Shown here: positions 26,273-35,279 of the stretch, in pieces
How positions within the stretch are numbered: the first letter of the stretch is position 1
Layout of the letters: the number at the start of each line of letters is the position of its first letter
From: Tardiphaga sp. 709
GTDB lineage: Bacteria > Pseudomonadota > Alphaproteobacteria > Rhizobiales > Xanthobacteraceae
Length of the DNA: 64,000 bases
Assembly: GCF_032401055.1 (NCBI RefSeq)
Contig: NZ_CP135529.1
Span: 3,904,501 to 3,968,500, forward strand
Direction of reading: 5' to 3'
Translations under genes and position numbers: made by a program
Notes under the pieces: model-generated
The model's database searches: none
What the model saw: the letters and a program-made list of their open reading frames with translations, nothing else
Told to the model about the DNA's origin: nothing

Positions 26273-26502
26273 GTTGTTTCCTTGAGTGTGCTGGGAGTGC
26301 GGGCTCAAGTGTGCGCGATAGCGTAATCGCGCGCGAACAGGCGGGTCAAGAATGGTTCAGACAATGCAGGCGTGATCTACTTAATTGCCGCGATTGGTGC
26401 GCCTACCTCATTGTGACTACTTCCATTGCTACATCGACAAACGGCCGATGAAGGCTGTGTCATGAAAATGGACACACATAAAAGCTCACCTGAGTTGTCA
26501 CG

Positions 26503-28173
26503 ATGTGGTCACAGGCAGTTGAGGCAGCATCGCATTGGTTACCGCAATCCAAAGCTGTTGAGGGCTCCCGCGCAACAGGCAGAACCGCTGCGCGTGCCTC
26601 GTCTGCGGTAGGAGCTTGCATTCTGTGGGTCCTCATTGGGGCTGCGGAGGATGGGCTATGCGGTGAAAGCCAATTTCGCGCGCAGTCCTCCGAATCCTCC
26701 CAAACACGGGAGCGGAACAGGGCTGAAGCCCTTGTACCTGTGCTTGTCGCGCCCCCCCGAGCAGAACTCAATGCGGCCCAGTCGACGCCCGAAGCGACCA
26801 GCACCACGCTAAGACACGCGCTTGATCAAGAGCGAGCCAGGGCAGACGCCCTTGCGAGTGAACTTGCGACCCTCCGGGCGGAACTCGAGACGGCGCGGGT
26901 GACAGGCAAGGAGTCTGCCCAGGCCATCGAGGTAGGGATCAGGCAAACGCAAGCGCTCGAACAGGAGCGAGACAAAACAATCGACCTCATGCGTGAGCTT
27001 GCCTTCCTTCGGACGGAACTTGACGCGGCGCGGATCGTGATTTCGAAAGCCGTGCAAGCCACCGAGGCAGAGATCAAGCAAGAGCAGGCGCTCGAACAGC
27101 AGGAGCGGCGGAAGGCAGACGCGCCCGCCCATGACCTTGCTTCCCTTCGGGCGGAACCCGATACGGTGCGGATCGCCGCTTCGGACGCCGCAAAAGCCAC
27201 AGCGGCAGAGATCGTACAAAAGCAGGCGCTCGAACAGCAGCTCAAACAGCAGCAAGACGGAGCAGAAGCCTTCAAGCGTGAATTGATCTCTCTCCGGACG
27301 GAACTCGACGCGGCGCGCGCCGCGACGCCGGAGGCTGCGCGGATCGTTGAGGCTGCGAAGGTCGAACAAGAGCGCGCATCTGCAAAGGAGCGCAGCCGGA
27401 CCGAGGCAGTCGCCCGCGAGCTCTCCTCGGCGCGCCAGCAGATCGAGGAGCATGCCAGCCGTCTCGCGGCGGCACACGCTGAGGTGCTTCGGGTGACGGA
27501 GGCCAGCAACACCACGGCAGCAGAGCAGAAGCGAGCTCTTGCCAGCGAGCGCGAGCGTGCTGACGTACTTGCGCAGGAGCTCGCTCTTGTTAAGAACCAA
27601 CTGAAGGCTGGAAACCAGCAGCTTGCTGCCGTGAGTGCTTCTCAGACTCTCGCTTCGCGCCAACCCGCCCCTACTGGCCGGAACGAAGGCGCGGCGGAGC
27701 CCCGTGCGAAGACGACCGAGGGAAAGAGCGCCTTGCCGCAGTGGGCTTCCACTCAGGCCGTCGCTTCATATGCGGAACGATCGTCAGTGTTGGAAACGCC
27801 ACCGCAAGCACGGTCGACCGCTCGCGAAGCCGTGCCAAGTGTGGAGCCGAAAGTCCCCGTGGCATCAGAGGCAACCGTGCTGGCGAGTGTCGCTCCCTAT
27901 TCTGTGGCGGACGAACAGAGACTGCTTGTTCGGGCCAACGCATTGCTCCGGCAAGCTGACATCAGCGGGGCGCGCCCATTGCTTGAACACGCTCTTGGAC
28001 ATGGCAGCGCGCGAGCCGCCTTTATGCTCGCGGAGACCTACGACGCTCGCGTGCTGAAATCGTGGAGCGCACGTGGGGTCCTCGGTGATTCCAGAAAGGC
28101 ACGCGAACTGTATGAAAAGGCACAGGCGGGCGGCATTGAGGATGCGAAGGCGAGGATTGAGTCGTTGAAATAG
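26503..28173 (+). CDS. Coiled-coil repeat protein with Sel1-like C-terminus
   Basis: 556 residues. Residues ~30-50 are hydrophobic (AVGACILWVLIGAA) and may be a signal anchor. Residues ~105-375 are a long heptad-rich coiled coil built from repeated ~40-residue units with the pattern QERxxADxLAxELAxLRxEL followed by DAAR. A variable Ala/Pro/Ser region follows. The last ~90 residues hold Sel1/TPR-like helices (ARPLLEHALGHGSARAAFML, KARELYEKAQAGGIEDAKAR). Such proteins are often scaffolds at the cell envelope. It is followed after ~55 bp by the TAXI protein and transcribed with it. The start codon is uncertain because the first 30 residues look unlike a normal N-terminus. Confidence 0.75.
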   Translation: MWSQAVEAASHWLPQSKAVEGSRATGRTAARASSAVGACILWVLIGAAEDGLCGESQFRAQSSESSQTRERNRAEALVPVLVAPPRAELNAAQSTPEATSTTLRHALDQERARADALASELATLRAELETARVTGKESAQAIEVGIRQTQALEQERDKTIDLMRELAFLRTELDAARIVISKAVQATEAEIKQEQALEQQERRKADAPAHDLASLRAEPDTVRIAASDAAKATAAEIVQKQALEQQLKQQQDGAEAFKRELISLRTELDAARAATPEAARIVEAAKVEQERASAKERSRTEAVARELSSARQQIEEHASRLAAAHAEVLRVTEASNTTAAEQKRALASERERADVLAQELALVKNQLKAGNQQLAAVSASQTLASRQPAPTGRNEGAAEPRAKTTEGKSALPQWASTQAVASYAERSSVLETPPQARSTAREAVPSVEPKVPVASEATVLASVAPYSVADEQRLLVRANALLRQADISGARPLLEHALGHGSARAAFMLAETYDARVLKSWSARGVLGDSRKARELYEKAQAGGIEDAKARIESLK

Positions 28174-28228
28174 CTGCCAGCTCCTGACGCGTCAGGCCTA
28201 GATGGTCATTCCGAGAATGGAGACTCGC

Positions 28229-29251
28229 ATGTCGCTCATCAAGTTCTCATTTGCCATGGCATTAGCGGCGTTCGGGCTGCAACTGGCTGCCAATGCCCAA
28301 TCTCTCCCGACGCGCGAGACGCAGGCTACGGCGGCGGTGAAAAGGACCGAAACGGCCGCGAAAGAGCGCATCAATGCATGGACTGTCGGCCTCGCCGGCG
28401 GGCTCATTGAAGGGGCTCCGCTTCGTCTCGCGGCAGAGATCGCTCGCGTCGTAAATGAGGAGGATAAGCTTCACGTCCTCCCGATCGTGACGCGCGGAGC
28501 AACGGAAAACGTCAATTCGCTGCTGTATCTTAGAGGCGTTGATGCGGCGATCATCAACACGGATGCTCTTGAGGAATATAAAACTCAAGTTCCGTCTATC
28601 GAACGGCGCATCGTTTACGTTCTGAACCTCTTTCCGTCCGAACTGCACATATTCGTCCGCCCGGAGATACGGTCGCTCGAAGAGCTCAAGGGAAAAAAGG
28701 TCAATTTCAATACGCAAGGTACGGCAGCCGCCTATTCCGGTCCGCTGATCTTCAGTCGGCTGGGACTAAACGTGGAAAAGATGTTCATTCCGCACCAGGT
28801 CGCATTGGAGCAAATGAAGCGCGGAGAAATCGCGGCCGTTGTGTTTGTGACGTCAAAGCCCGTCGACGCCTTTCTGAAGGGACGCTGGGATCCCGGATTT
28901 AAGTTCCTCCCCGTCGAATACGGCGCCAAATTTGAGGACTACTATCTTCCATCGTCTATCGACGCGGCGGACTATCCGAGTCTGGTGCCGAAAGGTGAGC
29001 GGATAGCGACGATTGCAGTCCCCACCATTCTTGCAGCCTATAACTGGCCACAACAGTCTGACCGATACCGGCGCGTGGCGCGCCTTGTCGATCATCTGTT
29101 TGGTCGCTTCGACCGGTTGCAGTCCCCTGGTTTCGATCCGAAATGGAAAGAGGTCAATCTGCGGGCCAGCGTGCCGAGCCTCGGCCGGTTTAAGCCGGCG
29201 CAGGAATGGCTCGATCTTCCGCAAGCCGTAACAGCGGGACGGTCCCCATGA
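28229..29251 (+). CDS. TAXI-family solute-binding protein (orphan TRAP component)
   Basis: About 340 residues. ATG 28229 is chosen because GGAG lies six bases upstream; earlier in-frame ATGs exist at 28202 and 28217. A signal peptide follows (FSFAMALAAFGLQLAANAQS). The TAXI/NMT1-like fold is visible: GLAGGLIEGAPLRLAAEIAR, LRGVDAAIINTDAL, ELKGKKVNFNTQGTAAAYSG. These proteins deliver a small acid to TRAP permeases, yet no TRAP membrane subunit is encoded nearby. It overlaps the next gene by ATGA. It may serve a distant permease or act as a sensor. Confidence 0.85.
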   Translation: MSLIKFSFAMALAAFGLQLAANAQSLPTRETQATAAVKRTETAAKERINAWTVGLAGGLIEGAPLRLAAEIARVVNEEDKLHVLPIVTRGATENVNSLLYLRGVDAAIINTDALEEYKTQVPSIERRIVYVLNLFPSELHIFVRPEIRSLEELKGKKVNFNTQGTAAAYSGPLIFSRLGLNVEKMFIPHQVALEQMKRGEIAAVVFVTSKPVDAFLKGRWDPGFKFLPVEYGAKFEDYYLPSSIDAADYPSLVPKGERIATIAVPTILAAYNWPQQSDRYRRVARLVDHLFGRFDRLQSPGFDPKWKEVNLRASVPSLGRFKPAQEWLDLPQAVTAGRSP

Positions 29252-29868
29252 AGGACACGAGTACTCTCGGTCTGGCGGTGCTCTTGGTTATGAGCCAGAC
29301 TGTGTGTGCTCAAACCGGTGGCGCCATAGATCGCCTGAAGACCTGCTCACAGTTTGAAGGCATGGAGCGCTTGAAGTGCGTCGATGAGCTGTTGGGGGAG
29401 ATGACCGAAACCCACGCTACCACGCCGTCTCCAAGTCCGAACTGGATCATCAGCGAGACCACCTCTCCGGTGGATTATCAGCCGCAGATTGAGGCGCTGA
29501 TGACAGCGCGCACAGCATCGCAAAATGCTGCCTCCGCGCTCGCCATCCATTGCCGCGCCCATCGCACGGAGCTGACCATTTCCACAACGGGATCCTGGAA
29601 GCAGGGCGCGGATGGCGAGATGAAGGTCGCGCACCGGATCAACGAAGAGCCAGTTGTTGAACAGCGCTGGCGGGCGTTAGAAACGGGGAAAGGTCTTGCC
29701 TTTCCAGGCGACGTTGTTCGCTTGCTCCGCTCAATGCCGGAGGGCAGCCAACTTCTCGTTAAGGTCCGCGTTGGGAAAGGTCCGCCATATGAAAGTACGT
29801 TTCAATTGGTCGGCTTGGATTCAGTCCGACGCAAGATAGCGACAGCATGCAACTGGCCCGCGCCCTGA
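29248..29868 (+). CDS. Exported protein of unknown function
   Basis: 206 residues from ATG 29248, which overlaps the TAXI gene stop. The N-terminus is a signal peptide (STLGLAVLLVMSQTVCAQ). The mature chain starts with a short cysteine-bearing segment (LKTCSQFEGMERLKCVDELL) and continues with a strand-rich domain that has two more cysteines (ALAIHCRAHRTELTIST and ATACNWPAP). The middle resembles type VI/invasion-associated periplasmic domains only loosely, so no function is assigned. It is coupled to the TAXI gene. Confidence 0.7.
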   Translation: MKDTSTLGLAVLLVMSQTVCAQTGGAIDRLKTCSQFEGMERLKCVDELLGEMTETHATTPSPSPNWIISETTSPVDYQPQIEALMTARTASQNAASALAIHCRAHRTELTISTTGSWKQGADGEMKVAHRINEEPVVEQRWRALETGKGLAFPGDVVRLLRSMPEGSQLLVKVRVGKGPPYESTFQLVGLDSVRRKIATACNWPAP

Positions 29869-30046
29869 CCGACGCAGATGCTAAACGAGCGCAGGACAAC
29901 GCGACCCTTGCGAAGATACCTGCCCGACATATCCATCGCCTTGCCGCACGCGCAGCTGCCCTTCGTATCCGCTCGTCCATTCAACGCTCCAACATCCGAA
30001 ATGTCTTGGCATTGCGGCAACGACGGTTGTGCTGAACTGAACCAAG

Positions 30047-30087
30047 CCGCCGGCGAGGCCTCGGTAAGTCGCGACGCCGGTGGTTTT
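30047..30087. terminator. Hairpin between convergent genes
   Basis: CCGCCGGCG pairs with CGCCGGTGG (one G-T pair) across a 19-base loop, followed by TTTTC on the plus strand. It lies 180 bp after the exported-protein stop and directly beside the stop of the convergent HlyD gene. The long loop weakens the case; it may act as a weak terminator. Confidence 0.35.
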
Positions 30088-30088
30088 C

Positions 30089-31585
30089 TTAGTCCTCCCG
30101 CATGCCACGCCTTATCGCATCGGTCATCGGTTGCATGAGATAGGCAAGAACGGTGCGCTCACCAGTCGCGATCAGGACGTCGGCCATCATGCCGGGTTTC
30201 AGTTTCTCGCGAATTTTGTCGGGAAATTTTGTCACTTGTACTGAAACTTTGACTTCATAGTAAGGCTGGTGCGTGGCTTCGTCGCGAAGCGCATCGGCCG
30301 CCACCGAGAGAACTTCGCCGATGGCGATCGGCGTCGAGCGAGCCTTGAACGAGGGAAGCCGCACTTCCGTGGGCATGCCGATTTGTACGTGATTGACGTC
30401 GAGAGAGGATATTTTCGCGGCAACCACGAGGACGTCGTTGTCCGGCACGATCTCCATCAGGACGTCGCCCGGCTTGATCACCGCGCCTACCGTATGGACT
30501 TTCAGGTTGACGATACGCCCGGAGCGAGATGCACGCACGTCCATCCGACCGAGAACGTCTGCGGCCATGCGCAGCTTCTCGCGCGCGTCAGCGAGCTGAG
30601 CGCGGGTGTCGGCAAGCTTGCCGGTGGCTTCCTCCAGAACTTTCTGCCCGACCTGATTGATCTGTAACCGTGCTTCGTCGATGATCCGTCCGAAGCGCGC
30701 GATGTCGGCGTCGTATGAACCAATTCGGCCCTCAAGGTCGGATTTGGAACGCTCCAGAGTCGCAATCCGCGCGAACGGAACAATCCCCTGGTCGGCGAGC
30801 GGCTTGAGCTTGGTATATTCCTGCGCCATGCTGTCGAATTGCGCCCGTGCAGCCTTGCTTTGCGCAGCGTTTCCCTGGATTTGGCGCTGCGCCTGTCCGA
30901 TCTTTTCTTCAAGGATCGAAACCTCGATCTTTCGCGCCGCGCGGCGTTCCTCGAACCGCCGCTTCTGGTCGCCCATGGCGCGCTGCGCGGAGGGGTCGGA
31001 GGCCTTCTGCGTCAGTTCGGACGGAAACGTGATCGTATCGGCTCCCTCGGCTTCCGCAAGCAGGCGCGCCTCCTCCGCTATTGCCGAATACACGGCCGAG
31101 CGCGCCATCTCCTCCCGTGCCCGGTCCTGTGTTGGATCGAGCCGCAACAGCACCTGTCCCTGTTCCACATGCGCGTCGCCTTTCACCATCAGGCTTTGGA
31201 CGATGCCACCTTCAAGGTGCTGAACGGACTTACGATCGCTCTCGACAACGACCGAGCCTGCAGCCACGACGGCACCGTCGATGGAGGCCAGGCCGGCCCA
31301 ACCACCAAACACAACGAAGGTCAGGAACACGATGCCAAAGCCGCGTCGCGCCGGAGTGTGCCAGTCGCCCGTTGGGGTGCCATTGTCGTTCCCGGGATTA
31401 TTGTTCGGGAAGATCGCCAGCTTCGCCTTCGATAGCCAGGCGAGCAACCGTGTCTTGACCTCCGCGAAACGCTGCAGGACATCAGGCGACCGCAGTGCGC
31501 GTCCGCCATCGCTCAGGCGCGTGAGAAGGCGCGCCAATTCGTCGTGAGCAGCCGTCTCTGCTCGCAGCTTGGGTATATTCATCAT
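30089..31585 (-). CDS. Type I secretion periplasmic adaptor (HlyD family)
   Basis: 498 residues. A short cytoplasmic N-terminus is followed by one membrane segment (near 80-100, GFGIVFLTFVVFGGWAGLAS), then the biotinyl-like half-motif (VVESDRKSVQHLEGGIVQSL), a long helical hairpin (~170-310) and the closing lipoyl/beta-barrel part (GRIVNLKVHTVGAVIKPGDV). Such adaptors link the ABC exporter to a TolC-type outer-membrane channel; no TolC gene is nearby. The start overlaps the exporter stop by ATGA. It is about 50 residues longer at the N-terminus than PrsE-type adaptors. Confidence 0.92.
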   Translation of the reverse strand: MMNIPKLRAETAAHDELARLLTRLSDGGRALRSPDVLQRFAEVKTRLLAWLSKAKLAIFPNNNPGNDNGTPTGDWHTPARRGFGIVFLTFVVFGGWAGLASIDGAVVAAGSVVVESDRKSVQHLEGGIVQSLMVKGDAHVEQGQVLLRLDPTQDRAREEMARSAVYSAIAEEARLLAEAEGADTITFPSELTQKASDPSAQRAMGDQKRRFEERRAARKIEVSILEEKIGQAQRQIQGNAAQSKAARAQFDSMAQEYTKLKPLADQGIVPFARIATLERSKSDLEGRIGSYDADIARFGRIIDEARLQINQVGQKVLEEATGKLADTRAQLADAREKLRMAADVLGRMDVRASRSGRIVNLKVHTVGAVIKPGDVLMEIVPDNDVLVVAAKISSLDVNHVQIGMPTEVRLPSFKARSTPIAIGEVLSVAADALRDEATHQPYYEVKVSVQVTKFPDKIREKLKPGMMADVLIATGERTVLAYLMQPMTDAIRRGMRED

Positions 31586-33384
31586 TGTCTCGTTATGTGG
31601 ACAGGCCGCACCGAACGTGGAAACGGCGCGTGGCGTGAGGGTCCGTGAACTCCGCGATCTTCTTCCGGCGCGATCCGTGTCTCGCGGGGCTTGGGCGCGG
31701 CCGTGTCACCAAGAAGCAGGGGGAGCAGCTCTTCGCGCGTGCCTGCGCGCCCGATGCGCCCGTCATGCATGAAAACAATCTTGTCGACCAATGAAAGGAG
31801 ATTGGGTCTGTGATTGATGATCACGATCGTCACGCGTTGCTGCCGTAGCGCCTGGATGGCATCAGCCAAGGCGCGATCGCCGTCGCCGTCGAGATTGGCG
31901 TTGGGTTCATCGAGCACGACGAAGACGGGCCTGCCAAACAGCGCGCGGGCCAGTCCGATGCGCTGCCGCTGGCCGCCGGAAAGACCAGCGCCGTTTTCCC
32001 CGATGACGGTGTCGTAACCCTGCGGCAGCCGCTGGATCATGGCATGCGCCGAAGCCAGTTGTGCTGCTTCGACAACCTGTTCGTCCGAAGCGCCGTCGCG
32101 AAAGCGAGCGATATTGTCGCGAACGGTTCCGGCGAATAGTTCAACGTCCTGCGGCAGGTATCCGAAACTTTGGCCAAGGAAACTGGCCTCGAAATGCCGG
32201 ATGTCGTTTCCGTCGACGCGCACGCATCCCTGCGCGGCGGGCCATGCTCCGACCAGCGCGCGCGCCAGAGAGGATTTGCCGGAGCCGGATGCACCGACGA
32301 TCGCAACAACCTCGCCAGGTGACAGGCGGAAACTGACATCGGCAATCGCCGCCAGCTGTGATCCCGGCACCATAACGGTCAAGGCTTCGACTGAGATTTG
32401 GCCAACCGGGGGCGGTAACCGTGTCGGCTGTCGTTCTGTCGCGCGATTTCGCAAGGCCTCGTCGAGGCGGGAAAAGGAGGTACGTGCTGCAACGAACGCT
32501 CTCCACTGGGAGACGGCGGCCTCGACCGGTGCAAGCGCGCGCCCCATGATGAGTGAGGCAGCGAAGAGAACGCCTCCCGAGATTTCCTGGTGAATGGCCA
32601 GGTAAGCACCGACTCCCATAATCGCCACTTGAATCGCCATCCGCAGGAACTTTGAGATTGCGAGCAGTGTTCCGCCGCGTTCTCCCGCCCTGGCGCTTTC
32701 AACGAGTGCCTGTCCATGCATCGAGCCCCAGGCGGAGCGGATCGCTGGCCCCATGCCGAGGCCGCGGATGGCTTCCGCATTACGCAGCGAGGATGTCAGT
32801 CGATCCAAAGCGTGGAGGTTCTTGGCCGAGGCGGCCATCAGCGGCGCTTTGGTCGCGCGCTCATTGAGAAAGGCGAGCGCAAGAATAACGAGCGCACCCG
32901 TCAGGGCAACGAGGCCGATCGACGGATGAAGCAGAAAACACATGCCGAGAAAAATCGGAGTCCAGGGTACGTCCATCAAAGACGTGATCACGCCGCCGGA
33001 AAGAACGTCGCGCAATGTATCGACATCGCGCAACAGCTGGACATGACGCGAGCTCCCTGTGCGCACCGCCTGTGCAAGCGCCGTTTCGAAAGCTTCTCCT
33101 GAGAGTAGCTGGTCGAAGCGGATCCCGGTTTGCACGAGAACACGACTGCGGAAGTGTTCGAGTGCTGCGTAGCTGATGAAAAGCGCGAGTGCGATCAGCG
33201 AAAGCAGCAAAAGCGTCATCGCGTTTCGGCTCGTCAGAACGCGATCGTAGATCTGCATCGTATAAAGTGGCGAAACGAACACCAGAAGATTTATGAAGAC
33301 AGACAGCCCGCCGGCGGCAAGCAGGCCGGGACGTATCTGACGGAAAGCGTCCGCAAGCGCAGGTGGCTTTGCTGAAGTATACAT
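31582..33384 (-). CDS. Type I secretion ABC permease/ATPase (PrtD/PrsD type)
   Basis: About 600 residues from the preferred ATG at 33384; the frame stays open to 33534 but the extra 50 residues are atypical for PrtD-like exporters. Six hydrophobic segments lie in the N-terminal half (e.g. VFINLLVFVSPLYTMQIYDR, TLLLLSLIALALFISYAAL). The ATPase has Walker A VGASGSGKSSLARAL, signature LSGGQRQRIGLARAL and Walker B VFVVLDEPNANLD. There is no C39 peptidase domain, so the substrate carries an uncleaved C-terminal signal. It is downstream of the His-repeat glycosidase-like gene, its likely cargo. Confidence 0.92.
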   Translation of the reverse strand: MYTSAKPPALADAFRQIRPGLLAAGGLSVFINLLVFVSPLYTMQIYDRVLTSRNAMTLLLLSLIALALFISYAALEHFRSRVLVQTGIRFDQLLSGEAFETALAQAVRTGSSRHVQLLRDVDTLRDVLSGGVITSLMDVPWTPIFLGMCFLLHPSIGLVALTGALVILALAFLNERATKAPLMAASAKNLHALDRLTSSLRNAEAIRGLGMGPAIRSAWGSMHGQALVESARAGERGGTLLAISKFLRMAIQVAIMGVGAYLAIHQEISGGVLFAASLIMGRALAPVEAAVSQWRAFVAARTSFSRLDEALRNRATERQPTRLPPPVGQISVEALTVMVPGSQLAAIADVSFRLSPGEVVAIVGASGSGKSSLARALVGAWPAAQGCVRVDGNDIRHFEASFLGQSFGYLPQDVELFAGTVRDNIARFRDGASDEQVVEAAQLASAHAMIQRLPQGYDTVIGENGAGLSGGQRQRIGLARALFGRPVFVVLDEPNANLDGDGDRALADAIQALRQQRVTIVIINHRPNLLSLVDKIVFMHDGRIGRAGTREELLPLLLGDTAAPKPRETRIAPEEDRGVHGPSRHAPFPRSVRPVHITRQ

Positions 33385-33535
33385 GTGTGCATCCGGGCCG
33401 CCCGAAACGGACGGCGCTAACGTTAGAGAAGCCATATGCGAAGAAGCGAGCGCGAATGCGCTCGTACGCAACACATCCCGCACTGCGCGAGACGGCATTC
33501 CTCTCGCGACCATACTGGCCGCGATGATCCCCAAA

Positions 33536-33560
33536 TTGGGGGGCCATGAAGGCCCCCCAA
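33536..33560. terminator. Perfect stem-loop between secreted substrate and exporter genes
   Basis: TTGGGGGGCC and GGCCCCCCAA form a perfect 10-bp stem around the loop ATGAA. On the transcribed (minus) strand it follows the substrate stop by ~65 bases and precedes the exporter start by ~150. Only three T follow, so it is more likely a partial terminator or RNA-stability element than a full stop. Confidence 0.6.
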
Positions 33561-33626
33561 GTCGCTTTCATATGTGCGGATCACCGCGCATATGTCGTTC
33601 TTTGTCGCAGACTCAGTTCTGCGGGC

Positions 33627-35279
33627 TTACCAGTGCCACGAATGGTGATCCACGTGATGGTTGTTGTGGAGGCTGGCGAGATCCAGATGCGGCGCCAGAG
33701 TTGCGTCGGTGACGTCGCTCGAAGCCGTATCGGTTGCAGCCGTCGCTGCCGCAGCTGCAGCGGGCGAAGCGGATGCCTGGTTATGATGACCAACCCAGGA
33801 AAATTTGTTCCCATCCGTGAGATGAGAGAAATCCAGCCTGTGATGGTGGTTGTGCCCGGAGTTGCCGACGTCGGTGGCCGGAGCCGTCGTCGTCGGCTCG
33901 GTGGTGGCCGCCGCAGTCGAGGTGTCGACAACGCTGCTGGAAGCGGTATCCGTTGCGGCGCTCACGGACGCGGTTGCCGCGGATCCGTGGTGATGGTGTC
34001 CACCTCCGGATGACGTGCTTCCATCGGTCAGCTGGGAGAAGTCCAGCTTGTGATGGTGGTTATGCCCGGAGTGGCCAGCGTTGGTGGTCGGCGCCGTCGC
34101 TGGCTCCGTGGTCGTGGGCGCAGTCGAGGTGTCGACCGATGAGGTCGAGTCCGTCGTTGTTGACGTATCGACCGACGCTTTGTCGGTAACGCTGCTGGAA
34201 GCGGTATCCGTTGCAGTGCTCACCGACGCGTTTGCCGTGGATCCGTGGTGATGGTGTCCGCCTCCGGATCCGGACGATGTGCTTCCATCTGTCGATTGGG
34301 AGGAGTCAGCCCTGTGATGGTGGTTGTGCCCGGAACTGCTGGTGTCGGTGGTCGGCGCCGTCGTCGTTGGCTGGGAGGTCGTGGGCGTCGTCGAAGGATC
34401 GCTCGAAGACGTCGTGTCTGTCGAGGTGCCGCTATGCGACGTGTCGATCGGCGTTGTCGGGCTGCTGCTCGACGTATCGACCGGAGTCGTGCTTCCAGTC
34501 GACGTTGACCCCGTCGTCGTGGTGCTCGTATTGTGCTGCAGGAATACGTTCTGGAGCTCTTGCGAGTTTTCGAGCGCCACGTCTCCGTTCTGCGATCCCC
34601 AAGCATAGGCGTAGTCGAATGCCGGATTGGGAACGACAGATGCCCAATGGTCGAGCATTTGCTGTTCCTGCGCGGCGGTCGGCATCACATAGTGGCCTCC
34701 CTGATCGGTGACCCAGTTGCCGCCACCGAACGTCTGAAAGACCGGAACGATGCTGGCATGCGGAATCCCGGCGGCTTCAGCCGCAGCGACAGCCTTTTCA
34801 ATCATGCTGTAGTCGACTGTCCCACTACCCGACCGCACCGGATACGGATCGATTCCGAAGAGGTCGATGTGGGTGTTTTCCGGAGTGTACGTATTCGCGA
34901 AGCTGGGATTATCTGAAGATCCCATGTTCATCATGGTAATGAACGTCTTCGCGCCCGGAACGTTGGCGTGAATCCAATCGGACTCAGCCTTCAGGTTTGC
35001 AGCGGTCACGAGGGTATTCCACTGCCCCGTGGGATCTGGCTCATCCTTAAGGAAGAAACCGTAGACGTTGGGATTACCGATGTAAGGTTTCACAGCGTCG
35101 ATGAAGCTCTGGGTGACGCCATCGCCCTGATCGAGCCAGACGAGGCCCTTCACACCTGCTGGCAAAGCGTTCACTTGCTCCACCGACGAAACGTCGGCGA
35201 GATTGAAGCCTGCCTGAGCTGGAGTGAAGTTACCTTGCGCGTCGATGTTATCGCCGGATGTGTAGTGTAATGTTGCCAA
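33627..35279 (-). CDS. Type I-secreted glycosidase-like protein with His-cluster repeats
   Basis: About 550 residues. TTG 35279 is preferred over TTG 35315 because AGGGGAAC lies just upstream. There is no signal peptide, as expected for type I cargo. Residues 1-~245 resemble a TIM-barrel glycoside hydrolase (GFFLKDEPDPTGQW with E80 as a possible acid/base; HIDLFGIDPYPV; VPVFQTFGGGNW). A Ser/Thr/Pro linker leads to about three repeats that each contain SGHNHHH, then S(Q/H)xTDG(S/N); two also have GGGHHHHGS. The end is His/Asp-rich (HHVDHHSWHW). No RTX nonapeptides are present. The adjacent exporter and adaptor are its likely secretion route. The polymer it acts on may be the local polysaccharide. 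Confidence 0.8.
   Translation of the reverse strand: MATLHYTSGDNIDAQGNFTPAQAGFNLADVSSVEQVNALPAGVKGLVWLDQGDGVTQSFIDAVKPYIGNPNVYGFFLKDEPDPTGQWNTLVTAANLKAESDWIHANVPGAKTFITMMNMGSSDNPSFANTYTPENTHIDLFGIDPYPVRSGSGTVDYSMIEKAVAAAEAAGIPHASIVPVFQTFGGGNWVTDQGGHYVMPTAAQEQQMLDHWASVVPNPAFDYAYAWGSQNGDVALENSQELQNVFLQHNTSTTTTGSTSTGSTTPVDTSSSSPTTPIDTSHSGTSTDTTSSSDPSTTPTTSQPTTTAPTTDTSSSGHNHHHRADSSQSTDGSTSSGSGGGHHHHGSTANASVSTATDTASSSVTDKASVDTSTTTDSTSSVDTSTAPTTTEPATAPTTNAGHSGHNHHHKLDFSQLTDGSTSSGGGHHHHGSAATASVSAATDTASSSVVDTSTAAATTEPTTTAPATDVGNSGHNHHHRLDFSHLTDGNKFSWVGHHNQASASPAAAAAATAATDTASSDVTDATLAPHLDLASLHNNHHVDHHSWHW
33841..34334 (-). repeat. Imperfect tandem repeats encoding His clusters
   Basis: The motif TGATGGTGGTTRTGCCCGGA occurs at 33841, 34051 and 34315 (spacings of 210 and 264 bases). 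Each encodes GHNHHH on the minus strand. A companion GTGGTGATGGTGTCC block encoding GHHHH recurs near 33986 and 34245. The unequal spacing comes from an insertion in the Ser/Thr linker. Such repeats can expand or contract by recombination. Confidence 0.8.

Noticed and set aside
26426-26611. Short frame overlapping the start of the coiled-coil gene, as a possible frameshifted N-terminus
   Set aside because: Its translation does not look like a better N-terminus and no shift site is evident; the start of the coiled-coil protein simply remains uncertain.
33841-34334. CRISPR-like array
   Set aside because: The repeats are in frame within a coding sequence, unequal in spacing and encode His clusters; no cas genes are present.
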